Source: Burkholderiaceae bacterium (GTDB lineage Bacteria > Pseudomonadota > Gammaproteobacteria > Burkholderiales > Burkholderiaceae_C). From it: a stretch of 9,628 nt of DNA. How positions within the stretch are numbered: the stretch's first letter is position 1; each line of letters opens with the position of its first letter. Below are positions 1-7,890 of the stretch, one piece after another. Position numbers and translations under genes: made by a program. Under the pieces are notes generated by a model. It saw only the letters and a list, made by a program, of their open reading frames with translations. It did not search any database and was not told the DNA's origin. The stretch lies in assembly GCA_030726195.1 (NCBI GenBank), contig JANREF010000338.1, positions 1 through 9,628 of the forward strand. The letters run 5' to 3'.

Positions 1-508
1 TGATCTCAACCCCATTATGGGCTTGAACGACTCCAAGAAATTGACGCCGCGTCGCCGTGAGCAACTGTTTATAGAAATCAAGGCCAAGGCTTTGTGCTTC
101 TCTATTGCGCAGGCCAGCGTGCAGGAAATAGACGACGTTAATATTTTGCAAGCCACCATGCTGGCCATGCAGCGTGCGGTTGCTGGCTTGCGTTTGAAGC
201 CGGTCAAAGCGCTGATCGACGGTAACCGCATTCCAAAGCTGGACGTGATGGCCGAGGCCATTGTGCAAGGCGATGCACATGTGAACTGCATTGCAGCGGC
301 TTCGATTTTGGCCAAGGTCACGCGTGACCACTACATGTGCGAGTTGCATGATCAGTTTCCGCATTACGGATTTGCCGGACACAAAGGCTACGGCACGGCC
401 GCGCACATCCATGCGCTGAGGACGCATGGGGCGTGTGAGCACCACAGGCGCAGTTTCTCGCCAGTGCTGGCTTTGCATGCCAGTGCTACCGGACAGGTGC
501 TGGCATGA
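1..508 (+). CDS. rnhB: Ribonuclease HII, 3' part (5' end outside window)
   Basis: RNase HII is a cytoplasmic endonuclease that cuts the RNA strand of RNA–DNA hybrids and nicks at single ribonucleotides misincorporated in DNA. The frame is open to the left edge and reads [13 protein letters not shown] from base 2, so the ATG at 17 is internal rather than the start. GLNDSKKLT is the family's conserved basic loop. Two of the four metal-binding acidic residues are visible: Asp in ALIDGN (codon 218–220) and Asp in VQGDAH (codon 272–274). The [11 protein letters not shown] helix, HKGYGT and RRSFSPV near the C terminus are also family signatures. The N-terminal DE pair (in the GxDExGRG motif) must lie upstream. 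The stop codon TGA overlaps the next gene's ATG. In related bacteria rnhB often ends the lpxD-fabZ-lpxA-lpxB cluster, but that is not visible here. Confidence 0.96.
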   Translation, partial: DLNPIMGLNDSKKLTPRRREQLFIEIKAKALCFSIAQASVQEIDDVNILQATMLAMQRAVAGLRLKPVKALIDGNRIPKLDVMAEAIVQGDAHVNCIAAASILAKVTRDHYMCELHDQFPHYGFAGHKGYGTAAHIHALRTHGACEHHRRSFSPVLALHASATGQVLA

Positions 509-1389
509 CAGGCGCGGGTATGCACGACACACACGCAGCGCAGGACCAACCACTGTTGCCCACACCGATTGCTTCGGTGGACAACGCGGTGGTCAAGCGC
601 ATACGTGCGTTGCAGCGTGATGGCGCGTCGTATAAAAAATTGGGTGAGTTGTGGCTGGAGGGCGACCATTTGTGCCGCAGCGCCCACCACAAAGGCTTTG
701 CGCCCAGCGTATTCACCTGGAGTGAAGCCGCTTGGCAGCGTTGCACGCAGGCCGCTGCGCGTGACGCACACGCCGCTGCGACCCTGCGCTGCGCGCAGGC
801 GGCCAAACACCAGGTCATGCTCAGTGACAAACTATGGGCTGAACTCACCGGTCTAGAGTCGCCCGTGGGTATGGGTGCGCTGTTTGGCTTGCCTGTGTCC
901 GGTGCGCAAGACGTACAGCCGCATGCCGCCAGCGTGGTCTTAGACCGTGTGCAAGACCCCGGCAACTTGGGCTCCATCATTCGCTCTGCTGCGGCCATGG
1001 GTTTTGCGCAGGTGTTGGCGCTCAAGGGAACGGTGGCGATGTGGTCGCCCAAAGTGGTGCGCGCCGGCATGGGAGCGCATTTCGCGCTCACGTTGGTGGA
1101 GGGCTTGGACTCAGCCGATCTGGCTGCGCTGAGCGCCCCGATGTTGGTGACCAGTAGCCACCAAGGCGAGTGGTTGCACCACTTGCAGTCCCAGTCGAAG
1201 TTGCCATGGCCATGCGCTTGGGTACTGGGCCACGAAGGGCAGGGGGTCTCGCCCGGCATTGAGGCCATGGCCTCACAGCAAGTGCGCATTGTGCAGCCCG
1301 GGGGCGAGGAGTCGCTCAATGTGGCCGCCGCTGCTGCGGTGTGCTTGCACGCCAGTGCGGCCAGCCACACCGTGCACGGCGGCGGTTGA
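505..1389 (+). CDS. SpoU/TrmH-family RNA 2'-O-ribose methyltransferase
   Basis: This is a predicted S-adenosylmethionine-dependent enzyme that methylates the 2'-OH of a ribose in rRNA or tRNA. The 294-residue protein has an N-terminal substrate-binding region (about residues 20–130, with [12 protein letters not shown] at 50–60). The C-terminal SPOUT knot domain carries all three family motifs: [14 protein letters not shown] (149–162, with the Asn and Arg), [11 protein letters not shown] (241–251, with the Glu), and [14 protein letters not shown] (265–278, the SLNV cofactor loop). The ATG sits in an ATGA overlap with the rnhB stop, and AGG lies 7 bases upstream inside rnhB, so the two are probably translationally coupled. 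A second ATG at 520 is an alternative start. Family members include RlmB, TrmH and TsnR. The sequence does not show which RNA is the target, so no symbol is given. Confidence 0.9.
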   Translation: MTGAGMHDTHAAQDQPLLPTPIASVDNAVVKRIRALQRDGASYKKLGELWLEGDHLCRSAHHKGFAPSVFTWSEAAWQRCTQAAARDAHAAATLRCAQAAKHQVMLSDKLWAELTGLESPVGMGALFGLPVSGAQDVQPHAASVVLDRVQDPGNLGSIIRSAAAMGFAQVLALKGTVAMWSPKVVRAGMGAHFALTLVEGLDSADLAALSAPMLVTSSHQGEWLHHLQSQSKLPWPCAWVLGHEGQGVSPGIEAMASQQVRIVQPGGEESLNVAAAAAVCLHASAASHTVHGGG

Positions 1390-1430
1390 AAAAACTCGTC
1401 TGGTCCGCGTCATAGTGGGCCGGAGGTGGC

Positions 1431-1436
1431 TATAAT
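1431..1436 (+). promoter_or_regulatory. Putative sigma-70 -10 element of carAB
   Basis: A perfect TATAAT lies in the 165-base spacer between the methyltransferase gene and carA. It is preceded by GGC, the same GGCTATAAT nine-mer as at 6014–6022 before rpsF. No good -35 is visible at 16–18 bases: the candidates are GCGTCA (18 bases), CGTCAT (17) and GTCATA (16). A TG lies one base too far upstream to form a standard extended -10. If used, transcription would start near 1443 and give an untranslated leader of roughly 110 bases. Confidence 0.55.
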
Positions 1437-1544
1437 TGGAGGGTTTACCCGCAACCTGCCTGCGCCCGCCTCACAGATCACGCTTGCCCTCGTCAGAGTG
1501 CCCAAATACTGTGCCCGTCACTGTGTGGCGCATGCTCACAACTT

Positions 1545-1548
1545 GGAG
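1545..1548 (+). promoter_or_regulatory. Shine-Dalgarno sequence that fixes the carA start
   Basis: GGAG lies six bases before the GTG at 1555. It supports this GTG over the longer open frame, which runs back to a GTG at 1426 but would place the TATAAT box inside the coding region and add 43 residues unlike CarA. Confidence 0.75.
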
Positions 1549-1554
1549 TCATCC

Positions 1555-2706
1555 GTGCTACCCGTTTATCCGACAGCCATTCTTGCGCTCGCTGACGGCA
1601 CGGTCTTTTCAGGTATTTCTATCGGTGCAACTGGTCAAACCGTTGGTGAAGTGGTGTTCAACACCGCACTCACCGGTTACCAGGAAATCTTGACCGACCC
1701 CAGCTACTGCCAGCAAATTGTCACCCTGACATACCCGCACATTGGCAGCTATGGCGTCAACGCACAAGATGTGGAGGCTTCACGCATCCACGCCGCCGGC
1801 CTGATTATCAAAGACCTGCCCATTCTTGCTTCCAACTTTCGCAGCGAACAATCCTTGAGCGATTATTTGCGCGCTGAAAACACCGTTGCACTCGCTGACA
1901 TCGACACCCGCATGCTGACGCGCCATTTGCGCGAGCACGGTGCGCAAAACGGTTGCATCTTGGCGTTGCCAGCCGGTGTCGTTGCAACGGATGAGCACAA
2001 GGCTCAAGCTGTTGCTGCCGCCAAAGCTGCACCCAGCATGGCCGGATTGGACTTGGCGCAGGTCGTCAGTACCCAAGCCTCATACGAGTGGGCAACCACC
2101 GAGTGGCAGTTGGGCGAGGGCTATGGCACGCAGGCCAACCCCAAGTTCCATGTCGTAGCGCTGGACTTTGGTGTGAAGTACAACATTTTGCGCATGTTGG
2201 CCCAACGAGGCTGCCGCGTCACGGTGTTGCCTGCCAAGAGCAGCTTTGAGACAGTGATGCAGCACAAGCCCGATGGTGTGTTCTTCTCCAACGGCCCTGG
2301 TGACCCCGAGCCCTGTACCTACGCCATTGAAACAGCGCGTGCTGTGATGGATGCGAAGGTGCCGTTGTTTGGTATTTGTTTGGGCCATCAAATCATGGCG
2401 CTGGCCAGCGGTGCGCAGACCTTCAAGATGAAGTTTGGCCACCACGGTGCCAACCACCCGGTCAAAGACTTAGACAACCAGCGCGTATCGATTACGAGCC
2501 AAAACCATGGTTTTGCTGTTGACAAGGCCACGCTGCCTAGCAACATGCGCATCACACATGAAAGCTTGTTTGATGGCACGGTGCAAGGCTTGGCCCGCAC
2601 CGATACGCCCGCATTTTGCTTCCAAGGACATCCGGAGGCCTCTCCTGGTCCACACGACATCAGCTATTTGTTCGACCGCTTCACCGCGCTGATGGAGAAA
2701 AAATAA
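1555..2706 (+). CDS. carA: Carbamoyl-phosphate synthetase small (glutaminase) subunit
   Basis: CarA hydrolyses glutamine and passes ammonia through a tunnel to CarB to make carbamoyl phosphate for arginine and pyrimidine synthesis. From the GTG start it is 383 residues, against 382 in E. coli. The N-terminal domain (about 1–150) begins [17 protein letters not shown] and contains [15 protein letters not shown] and the [11 protein letters not shown] segment. The C-terminal class I glutamine amidotransferase domain contains FFSNGPGDP, the nucleophile elbow FGICLGHQ with Cys275 (codon 2377–2379), and [10 protein letters not shown] with His359 and Glu361. These match E. coli Cys269/His353/Glu355 with a constant offset of six. 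All catalytic residues are present. The start is set by the GGAG at 1545–1548, family length and homology. The stop is two bases before the carB ATG, so the two subunits are co-translated from one mRNA. Confidence 0.97.
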   Translation: MLPVYPTAILALADGTVFSGISIGATGQTVGEVVFNTALTGYQEILTDPSYCQQIVTLTYPHIGSYGVNAQDVEASRIHAAGLIIKDLPILASNFRSEQSLSDYLRAENTVALADIDTRMLTRHLREHGAQNGCILALPAGVVATDEHKAQAVAAAKAAPSMAGLDLAQVVSTQASYEWATTEWQLGEGYGTQANPKFHVVALDFGVKYNILRMLAQRGCRVTVLPAKSSFETVMQHKPDGVFFSNGPGDPEPCTYAIETARAVMDAKVPLFGICLGHQIMALASGAQTFKMKFGHHGANHPVKDLDNQRVSITSQNHGFAVDKATLPSNMRITHESLFDGTVQGLARTDTPAFCFQGHPEASPGPHDISYLFDRFTALMEKK

Positions 2707-2708
2707 AC

Positions 2709-5700
2709 ATGCCAAAGCGCACCGACATTCAATCCGTACTCATCATTGGCGCCGGCCCCATTGTTATCGGGCAGGCCTGTGAGTTTGACTACTCAGGCGT
2801 GCAGGCTTGCAAGGCTTTGCGTGAGGAGGGCTACAAAGTCATCCTCATCAACAGCAACCCTGCCACCATCATGACCGACCCCGATACGGCGGACGTGACC
2901 TACATCGAGCCCATCACGTGGCAGATGGTTGAGAAGATCATCGAGAAAGAAAAACCCGATGCCATTTTGCCCACCATGGGTGGTCAAACAGCGCTCAACT
3001 GCGCGCTGGACTTGTGGCGCGAAGGCGTGCTCGACAAGCACGGTGTAGAGCTCATTGGTGCTTCGCCCGAGGCCATTGACAAGGCCGAGGACCGTCAAAA
3101 GTTCAAGCAGGCCATGGACAAAATTGGTCTAGGGTCTGCGCGTTCTGGTATTGCGCACTCCATGGACGAAGCTTGGACTGTGCAAGGCGAGATGGGTTTC
3201 CCAACCGTGATTCGTCCCAGCTTTACGCTGGGCGGTACGGGTGGCGGTATTGCCTACAACGCCGAAGAGTTCGAGCTCATTTGCAAGCGCGGCTTGGAAG
3301 CCTCACCCACCAACGAGCTGCTGATTGAGGAGTCGCTGGTTGGTTGGAAAGAGTACGAGATGGAAGTGGTGCGCGACACAGCGGACAACTGCATCATTGT
3401 GTGTTCTATCGAAAACTTAGACCCCATGGGTGTGCACACCGGTGACTCCATCACGGTGGCACCAGCGCAAACGCTGACCGACAAGGAATACCAAATTTTG
3501 CGCAACGCCAGTTTGGCGGTATTGCGTGAAATTGGTGTGGACACGGGCGGCTCTAACGTGCAGTTCTCCATCAACCCCGAAGATGGGCGTATGGTGGTCA
3601 TCGAGATGAACCCACGCGTGTCGCGCTCATCCGCACTGGCATCAAAAGCCACGGGTTTCCCCATTGCAAAAGTGGCGGCCAAATTGGCCGTTGGTTTCAC
3701 GCTGGACGAGTTGCGCAACGACATCACGGGTGGTGCAACACCCGCTAGCTTTGAGCCCAGCATCGACTACGTGGTTACAAAAATCCCACGTTTTGCGTTT
3801 GAAAAATTCCCAACCGCCGACAGCCGCCTCACCACACAGATGAAGTCGGTGGGTGAGGTGATGGCCATGGGGCGCACCTTCCAAGAAAGCTTCCAAAAAG
3901 CGCTGCGTGGACTGGAAGTGGGCGTTGACGGTATGAACGAAAAAACCGTCGACCGCGAAACCTTGGCCAAAGAACTGGGTACGCCCGGACCAGAGCGCAT
4001 CTGGTTTGTGGGCGACGCGTTCGCTCAAGGCTGGAGCATCGACGAGGTGTATGCACTCACCAAAATCGACCATTGGTTCTTGGTTCAGATCGAAGAGATC
4101 GTTCAAATTGAGCTCAAGCTCGAGAACACGTCTTTGGACTTGATTGACGATAAAACCTTGTTGGGCCTGAAGAAAAAGGGCTTCTCGGACCGCCGCCTGG
4201 CCAAGTTGCTGAAGAGTACCGAGGGCAACGTGCGCAACCGCCGCCATGCCGGTGGCATTCGCCCTGTGTACAAACGTGTCGACACCTGTGCCGCGGAATT
4301 TGCGACCGACACGGCTTACATGTACTCCACGTACGAGCAAGAGTGCGAGGCTGCGCCCACCGACAAGAAGAAAATCATCGTTTTGGGCGGTGGCCCCAAC
4401 CGCATCGGCCAGGGCATCGAGTTTGACTACTGCTGTGTGCATGCGGCCATGGCGCTGCGCGAGGACGGCTACGAGACCATCATGGTCAACTGCAACCCTG
4501 AGACCGTGTCTACCGACTACGACACCTCGGACCGTTTGTACTTCGAGCCGCTCACCTTGGAAGACGTGCTTGAGATCGTCGACAAAGAAAAACCAGTCGG
4601 CGTGATCGTGCAGTACGGTGGCCAAACGCCTTTGAAGTTGGCCCTAGGCCTTGAGGCGGCAGGTGTGCCCATCATTGGTACCAGTCCTGACATGATTGAC
4701 GCGGCCGAAGACCGTGAGCGCTTCCAAAAGCTGCTGCACGACTTGGGTTTGAAGCAGCCGCCCAACGCCACAGCGCGAACCGAGGCGCAAGCCTTGGAAA
4801 AAGCCGAGGCGCTGGGATACCCATTGGTGGTGCGCCCCAGCTACGTGCTGGGCGGACGTGCAATGGAAATCGTGCACGAGCAGCGTGACTTGGAGCGTTA
4901 CATGCGCGAGGCCGTCAAGGTCAGCCACGACTCTCCCGTGTTGTTAGACCGCTTTTTGAACGATGCCGTGGAGTGTGATGTCGACGCCTTGTGCGACGGC
5001 CAACGCGTGTTCATCGGCGGCGTGATGGAGCACATCGAACAAGCAGGTGTGCACAGCGGTGACTCGGCCTGTTCACTGCCGCCCTATTCGCTGTCCAAAG
5101 CGACGGTAGATGAGCTCAAGCGCCAGACCGCAGCCATGGCCAAGGCCTTGCACGTGGTGGGTTTGATGAACGTGCAGTTTGCGATTCAAGAGGTCAACGG
5201 CCAAGACGTGATTTACGTTCTTGAGGTCAACCCACGCGCCTCGCGCACCGTACCGTTTGTCTCCAAGGCCACAGGCATACAGCTGGCCAAAGTGGCCGCG
5301 CGATGTATGGCTGGTCAGTCCTTGGACTCACAGGGCGTCATGGACGAGGTCACGCCGCCATACTTCAGCGTCAAGGAAGCGGTATTCCCGTTTGTGAAGT
5401 TCCCAGGTGTGGACACCATTTTGGGTCCTGAGATGAAGTCCACTGGTGAAGTCATGGGCGTGGGCCGCACTTTTGGTGAGGCCTTCATCAAGTCGCAGCT
5501 GGGTGCTGGTACTCGCTTGCCACGCGCAAGTGACAAGGTCAACAAGGTGTTCTTGACCGTGAAAAATGGCGACAAGCCACGCGCTGTTGGGGTGGCCAAG
5601 GCGCTGGTTGCGATGGGCTTCAAGCTCATTGCAACACGCGGCACGGCTGGCGCCATCAATGAGGCTGGCACCTTATGCGAAGTGGTGAACAAGGTCACCG

Positions 5701-5942
5701 AAGGCCGTCCGCACGTGGTGGACTTGATCAAAAACAACGAAGTGTGTTTGGTCATCAACACTGTTGAGGAGCGCCGCAACGCTATTGCCGACTCACGTCA
5801 AATTCGTACCTCAGCGCTGTTGGCGCGTATCACCACGTTCACCACCATATCGGGGGCCGAGGCCGCTGTAGAAGGCATGGCCTTCTTGGATGAGCTGGGT
5901 GTGCGCTCCATTCAAGACTTGCACAAGGATCTCGCGGTTTAG
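2709..5942 (+). CDS. carB: Carbamoyl-phosphate synthetase large subunit
   Basis: CarB uses two ATP, bicarbonate and ammonia from CarA to make carbamoyl phosphate in the cytoplasm. From the ATG at 2709 it has 1077 residues (E. coli 1073). It has the expected duplicated ATP-grasp layout: an N-terminal carboxyphosphate half (starting [13 protein letters not shown]), an oligomerisation region (about 405–555), a second carbamoyl-phosphate half opening with [19 protein letters not shown], and a C-terminal MGS-like allosteric domain (about 940–1077). In the last domain, the ATRGT segment (Thr976, Thr979), NKVTEGRPH and VINT match the E. coli residues that bind UMP/IMP or relay ornithine activation, so feedback control by pyrimidine nucleotides is likely retained. 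GGAG at 2694–2697, inside the end of carA, is a somewhat distant Shine-Dalgarno (11 bases). The longer in-frame extension back to 2616 overlaps carA and is rejected. Confidence 0.98.
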   Translation: MPKRTDIQSVLIIGAGPIVIGQACEFDYSGVQACKALREEGYKVILINSNPATIMTDPDTADVTYIEPITWQMVEKIIEKEKPDAILPTMGGQTALNCALDLWREGVLDKHGVELIGASPEAIDKAEDRQKFKQAMDKIGLGSARSGIAHSMDEAWTVQGEMGFPTVIRPSFTLGGTGGGIAYNAEEFELICKRGLEASPTNELLIEESLVGWKEYEMEVVRDTADNCIIVCSIENLDPMGVHTGDSITVAPAQTLTDKEYQILRNASLAVLREIGVDTGGSNVQFSINPEDGRMVVIEMNPRVSRSSALASKATGFPIAKVAAKLAVGFTLDELRNDITGGATPASFEPSIDYVVTKIPRFAFEKFPTADSRLTTQMKSVGEVMAMGRTFQESFQKALRGLEVGVDGMNEKTVDRETLAKELGTPGPERIWFVGDAFAQGWSIDEVYALTKIDHWFLVQIEEIVQIELKLENTSLDLIDDKTLLGLKKKGFSDRRLAKLLKSTEGNVRNRRHAGGIRPVYKRVDTCAAEFATDTAYMYSTYEQECEAAPTDKKKIIVLGGGPNRIGQGIEFDYCCVHAAMALREDGYETIMVNCNPETVSTDYDTSDRLYFEPLTLEDVLEIVDKEKPVGVIVQYGGQTPLKLALGLEAAGVPIIGTSPDMIDAAEDRERFQKLLHDLGLKQPPNATARTEAQALEKAEALGYPLVVRPSYVLGGRAMEIVHEQRDLERYMREAVKVSHDSPVLLDRFLNDAVECDVDALCDGQRVFIGGVMEHIEQAGVHSGDSACSLPPYSLSKATVDELKRQTAAMAKALHVVGLMNVQFAIQEVNGQDVIYVLEVNPRASRTVPFVSKATGIQLAKVAARCMAGQSLDSQGVMDEVTPPYFSVKEAVFPFVKFPGVDTILGPEMKSTGEVMGVGRTFGEAFIKSQLGAGTRLPRASDKVNKVFLTVKNGDKPRAVGVAKALVAMGFKLIATRGTAGAINEAGTLCEVVNKVTEGRPHVVDLIKNNEVCLVINTVEERRNAIADSRQIRTSALLARITTFTTISGAEAAVEGMAFLDELGVRSIQDLHKDLAV

Positions 5943-5956
5943 ACCGCTGGGTGCTG

Positions 5957-5981
5957 GGGTCTAGGCTAGCCACCTAGGCCC
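5957..5981 (+). terminator. Hairpin just after carB, possible terminator without U-tract
   Basis: A nine-base stem is visible: 5957–5965 pairs with 5973–5981 around a seven-base loop, with one T·G wobble. It begins 15 bases after the carB stop. No T run follows, so it is not a canonical intrinsic terminator. It could be a 3' mRNA-stabilising hairpin or assist Rho-dependent termination. Three CTAG tetramers lie in the 20 bases 5961–5980. Confidence 0.4.
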
Positions 5982-6016
5982 TGGTAGCCGTTTACCAGCG
6001 TCGCGGGTATTCGGGC

Positions 6017-6022
6017 TATAAT
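6017..6022 (+). promoter_or_regulatory. Putative sigma-70 -10 element of the rpsF operon
   Basis: A perfect TATAAT lies 69 bases before the rpsF ATG, within GGCTATAAT, as before carA. The best -35 look-alikes are TTTACC (5991–5996, 20-base spacer) and TTACCA (5992–5997, 19-base spacer). Both are weak and too far away. Transcription starting near 6029 would place the hairpin at 6038–6066 at the 5' end of the message. Confidence 0.6.
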
Positions 6023-6037
6023 CTGCGGCTAACCTTG

Positions 6038-6066
6038 CCACACCCTGTGTTGACGCTCAGGGGTGG
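6038..6066 (+). promoter_or_regulatory. Bulged stem-loop in the rpsF leader
   Basis: CCAC-A-CCCTG (6038–6047) pairs with CAGGG-GTGG (6058–6066), giving four plus five Watson-Crick pairs with a single bulged A at 6042 and a ten-base loop. It sits between the promoter core and the Shine-Dalgarno sequence at 6081–6086. Many bacteria carry an S6:S18-binding autoregulatory structure in this position. The described CCG bulge of that motif is not apparent here, so the assignment is a guess from position. Confidence 0.4.
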
Positions 6067-6091
6067 TTGTTTTAATCCACAAGGAGTAAAG

Positions 6092-6457
6092 ATGCGTCAT
6101 TATGAAATCGTGATGTTGGTTCATCCCGACCAAAGCGAGCAAGTTCCAGCCATGCTGGAGCGTTACAAGGGCCAGATCACGGCCGGCGGTGGCAAGATTC
6201 ACCGTGAAGAAGACTGGGGCCGTCGTCAGTTGGCATACCAGATCAACAAGTTGAGCAAAGCCCACTACGTGTGCTTGAACATCGAAGCTGATCAGTCTGT
6301 TGTTGCCGAGTTGGAGCATGCCTTCAAGTTCAACGATGCTGTACTGCGTCACATGACTGTTCTCAAGAAGAAGGCTGAAACAGCGCCATCTTCAATGATG
6401 AAGTCTGTTGAGCGCGAAGAAGCTCGCAAAGCACAACACCAGGAGACCGCCGCTTAA
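6092..6457 (+). CDS. rpsF: 30S ribosomal protein S6
   Basis: S6 binds 16S rRNA in the platform of the small subunit as a heterodimer with S18, encoded two genes downstream. The 121-residue product starts [19 protein letters not shown] and contains [15 protein letters not shown] and the FNDAVLRHM segment, near-identical to E. coli S6. The tail after residue 95 is a Lys/Glu/Ala-rich hydrophilic extension without the acidic Glu-tag run of E. coli S6. AAGGAG at 6081–6086, five bases before the ATG, fixes the start. An in-frame ATG at 6035 lies upstream but has no Shine-Dalgarno, falls in the leader hairpin region, and would add 19 non-conserved residues. This is the first gene of the rpsF–priB–rpsR–rplI operon. 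Confidence 0.97.
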   Translation: MRHYEIVMLVHPDQSEQVPAMLERYKGQITAGGGKIHREEDWGRRQLAYQINKLSKAHYVCLNIEADQSVVAELEHAFKFNDAVLRHMTVLKKKAETAPSSMMKSVEREEARKAQHQETAA

Positions 6458-6470
6458 TTGCCGCACAGTT

Positions 6471-6477
6471 GAGGTGA
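6471..6477 (+). promoter_or_regulatory. Shine-Dalgarno sequence supporting the priB TTG start
   Basis: GAGGTGA is a seven-base match to the anti-Shine-Dalgarno of 16S rRNA. It lies four bases before the TTG at 6482. The strong site compensates for the weak start codon and decides the start of priB. Confidence 0.7.
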
Positions 6478-6481
6478 CGCG

Positions 6482-6784
6482 TTGACCAACCAGTTTGTGC
6501 TCAGCGCACGTTTGCAAGCCTTAAGTTCACTGCGATACACACCTGCCGATCTGGCTGTTTTAGATTTGTGGCTAGAGCACGAATCGAAAGCGAAAGAAGC
6601 AGGGATTGAGCGAATCGTTCAATTGCGTATGAAAGCAGTGGCATTTGGGGCCGTAGCGCAAACCTTGGCCAGACAGGACTTGGAGACCGAATACGGTTTC
6701 AAAGGCTTCATGGCAACATCTCGAAACGGCAAAGGCGTGGTATTTCATATCCAAGAGCTGTTACCCCAGACTCTGACCTCTTAA
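6482..6784 (+). CDS. priB: Primosomal replication protein N (PriB)
   Basis: PriB is a small dimeric OB-fold protein related to SSB. In the PriA-dependent pathway it binds single-stranded DNA and helps reload DnaB at collapsed forks. The product is 100 residues (E. coli 104). The opening [20 protein letters not shown] and the segment with [11 protein letters not shown] are PriB-like, and the C-terminal [19 protein letters not shown] matches the final OB strands. Identification is strengthened by its position between rpsF and rpsR, where priB lies in many beta- and gammaproteobacteria. The start is TTG, chosen because a strong GAGGTGA precedes it and no ATG lies near the conserved N terminus. 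It is 24 bases after rpsF and 17 before rpsR. The DnaB it would help load is encoded 1.2 kb downstream. Confidence 0.9.
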   Translation: MTNQFVLSARLQALSSLRYTPADLAVLDLWLEHESKAKEAGIERIVQLRMKAVAFGAVAQTLARQDLETEYGFKGFMATSRNGKGVVFHIQELLPQTLTS

Positions 6785-6801
6785 TTTTAGGAAGGCCCAT
6801 C

Positions 6802-7080
6802 ATGGCTGCACCCCGTAAAAAATTTGATAACAAGCGCAAGCGCAACACACAATCTTTGTTGTTCAAGCGCAAGCGTTTCTGCCGCTTCACCGTCGCTGGT
6901 GTTGAGGAAGTGGACTACAAAGACACCGACACATTGCGCGACTTCATCTCTGAAAACGGCAAGATCATCCCTGCTCGTTTGACAGGCACACGCGCCATTT
7001 ACCAGCGTCAAGTCACCACCGCCATCAAGCGTGCTCGCTTCTTGGCTTTGATGCCCTACACCGACCAGCACCGCGTTTAA
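6802..7080 (+). CDS. rpsR: 30S ribosomal protein S18
   Basis: S18 pairs with S6 on the platform of the 30S subunit. The 92-residue protein has a basic N-terminal stretch ([12 protein letters not shown]), then RFCRFT, and a C-terminal core with [13 protein letters not shown] (53–65), [14 protein letters not shown] and LMPYTD, all closely matching E. coli S18. It is longer than the 75-residue E. coli protein because of the N-terminal extension, which I recall as usual in Burkholderiales. AGGAAGG at 6789–6795, six bases before the ATG, supports the start. It is 17 bases after priB and 12 before rplI, inside the operon. Confidence 0.97.
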   Translation: MAAPRKKFDNKRKRNTQSLLFKRKRFCRFTVAGVEEVDYKDTDTLRDFISENGKIIPARLTGTRAIYQRQVTTAIKRARFLALMPYTDQHRV

Positions 7081-7092
7081 GGAGTTCTAGTC

Positions 7093-7545
7093 ATGCAAAT
7101 TATTCTTTTAGAAAAAATCGTGAACCTGGGCTCTTTGGGCGACGTGGTTAAAGTTAAAGATGGTTACGCACGTAACTTCTTGATCCCATCAGGCCGCGCA
7201 CGCCGTGCAACGCAAGCTGCCATCGCCGAGTTTGAGTCTCGTCGTGCAGAGCTGGAAAAGGCTGCCGCTGAGAAGCTGGCCGTGGCTCAGGCTGCTGGTG
7301 AGAAGATGAATGGCGTTGTCGTCACTGTGAGCCAAAAGGCTGGCGTTGATGGCCGTTTGTTCGGCTCCATCACCAACCACGACATTGCTGATGCATTGAC
7401 CAAAATGGGCTTTACAGTTGCAAAGTCACAAGTGCGTATGCCTAACGGTCCTTTGAAGGCTGTTGGCGAGTACAGCGTTGAAGTTGCGCTGCACACCGAC
7501 GTGCATTTGGAAGTGGCTGTGAAAGTAGACGGCGAAGCCGCCTAA
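7093..7545 (+). CDS. rplI: 50S ribosomal protein L9
   Basis: L9 binds 23S rRNA at the base of the L1 stalk and reaches out from the 50S subunit; loss affects frame maintenance. The 150-residue protein (E. coli 149) shows the N-terminal rRNA-binding domain with [20 protein letters not shown] (11–30), the long connecting helix (about 40–75), and the C-terminal domain with GRLFGSIT (87–94). AAGGAG at 7079–7084 overlaps the rpsR stop and lies eight bases before the ATG, suggesting coupled translation. It is the last gene of the operon: a strong terminator begins 20 bases after its stop. Confidence 0.97.
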   Translation: MQIILLEKIVNLGSLGDVVKVKDGYARNFLIPSGRARRATQAAIAEFESRRAELEKAAAEKLAVAQAAGEKMNGVVVTVSQKAGVDGRLFGSITNHDIADALTKMGFTVAKSQVRMPNGPLKAVGEYSVEVALHTDVHLEVAVKVDGEAA

Positions 7546-7565
7546 GCTTCACCAGCTCTCCTACG

Positions 7566-7603
7566 CAAAGCCGCCTGGGGTAACCTAGGCGGCTTTGTTG
7601 TTT
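7566..7603 (+). terminator. Rho-independent terminator of the rpsF operon
   Basis: CAAAGCCGCCTGGG (7566–7579) pairs with CCTAGGCGGCTTTG (7584–7597) in a 14-pair stem with one G·T wobble and a GTAA (GNRA-type) tetraloop. It is followed by TTGTTT. The stem is GC-rich and begins 20 bases after the rplI stop. This is the clearest transcription boundary in the window and separates dnaB from the ribosomal operon. Confidence 0.92.
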
Positions 7604-7639
7604 CTGGATGCAGCAGGTGCTGCGTTGAAGTGCACAGTT

Positions 7640-7689
7640 TGTACAGGTTTGCGCACACGCAATCTACCGCTTAGTCACAGGCCTGTACA
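7640..7689. repeat. Spaced inverted repeat around the weak DnaA box
   Basis: TGTACAGG (7640–7647) and CCTGTACA (7682–7689) are exact eight-base inverted copies separated by 34 bases. The near-match DnaA box lies between the arms and the perfect box six bases beyond the right arm. ACAGG recurs at 7643, 7677 and 7701. It could be a paired binding site or chance; the sequence does not say which. Confidence 0.4.
7671..7679 (+). promoter_or_regulatory. Near-consensus DnaA box (8 of 9)
   Basis: TTAGTCACA matches TTATNCACA except at position four. It has the same orientation as the perfect box at 7695–7703, with starts 24 bases apart, and both are followed by GGC. Alone it would be unconvincing; the perfect neighbour gives it some weight. 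Confidence 0.4.
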
Positions 7690-7694
7690 CAGAC

Positions 7695-7703
7695 TTATCC
7701 ACA
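7695..7703 (+). promoter_or_regulatory. Perfect DnaA box
   Basis: TTATCCACA is the strongest consensus site for the replication initiator DnaA. It lies 310 bases before the dnaB start and just before the weak promoter candidate at 7709. Such a nine-mer would occur by chance in only a small fraction of a percent of spacers this long. It may allow DnaA to control dnaB or titrate DnaA; binding is inferred, not shown. Confidence 0.65.
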
Positions 7704-7708
7704 GGCGT

Positions 7709-7736
7709 TTGACGTATTGGCATTAACATGTGTCAT
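7709..7736 (+). promoter_or_regulatory. Weak sigma-70 promoter candidate upstream of dnaB
   Basis: TTGACG (7709–7714, five of six) is followed after 16 bases by TGTCAT (7731–7736, four of six). It lies five bases after the perfect DnaA box, so bound DnaA would overlap or abut polymerase. If used, the dnaB leader would be about 270 bases. A closer candidate, TTGAGC (7964–7969) with TCTAAC (7986–7991), is weaker still. Confidence 0.3.
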
Positions 7737-7779
7737 GGCTATTGCCGTCTCAGTCGGCAGGGCTGGCGCGCACATGTGT
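7726..7779. repeat. Pair of ACATGTGT direct repeats flanking a small hairpin
   Basis: ACATGTGT occurs at 7726–7733 and 7772–7779, 46 bases apart start to start; its ACATGT core is self-complementary. Between them TGCCG (7743–7747) and CGGCA (7755–7759) can pair around a seven-base loop. No function can be assigned. Confidence 0.3.
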
Positions 7780-7890
7780 AGCGCCCAATGCCCGCGCGAT
7801 ACACCAACAATGTCATAGGTTTGCGAGCCGCAACGCCCGAGTTCCTAAAAGCGCTGGCTTATAGACCCATGGATTTACAACGATACAAAT

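Noticed and set aside
486..1370. 294-codon minus-strand open frame opposite the SpoU/TrmH-family gene
   Set aside because: It mirrors the true gene almost exactly, is unusually rich in Cys, Ser and Thr, and matches no family; it is an antisense shadow.
1400..1423. Imperfect stem after the methyltransferase gene as a terminator
   Set aside because: The seven-pair stem has two wobbles next to each other near the base and another inside, a ten-base loop and no T run.
1532..1693. Possible upstream reading frame in the carA leader overlapping the carA start
   Set aside because: No Shine-Dalgarno precedes the ATG at 1532, and the peptide is out of frame with carA and not peptide-like of any known leader type.
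3642..4625. 327-codon minus-strand open frame inside carB
   Set aside because: It is antisense to well-conserved CarB sequence. The plus-strand frame carries all the family motifs, and the minus frame has no ribosome site or recognisable domain.
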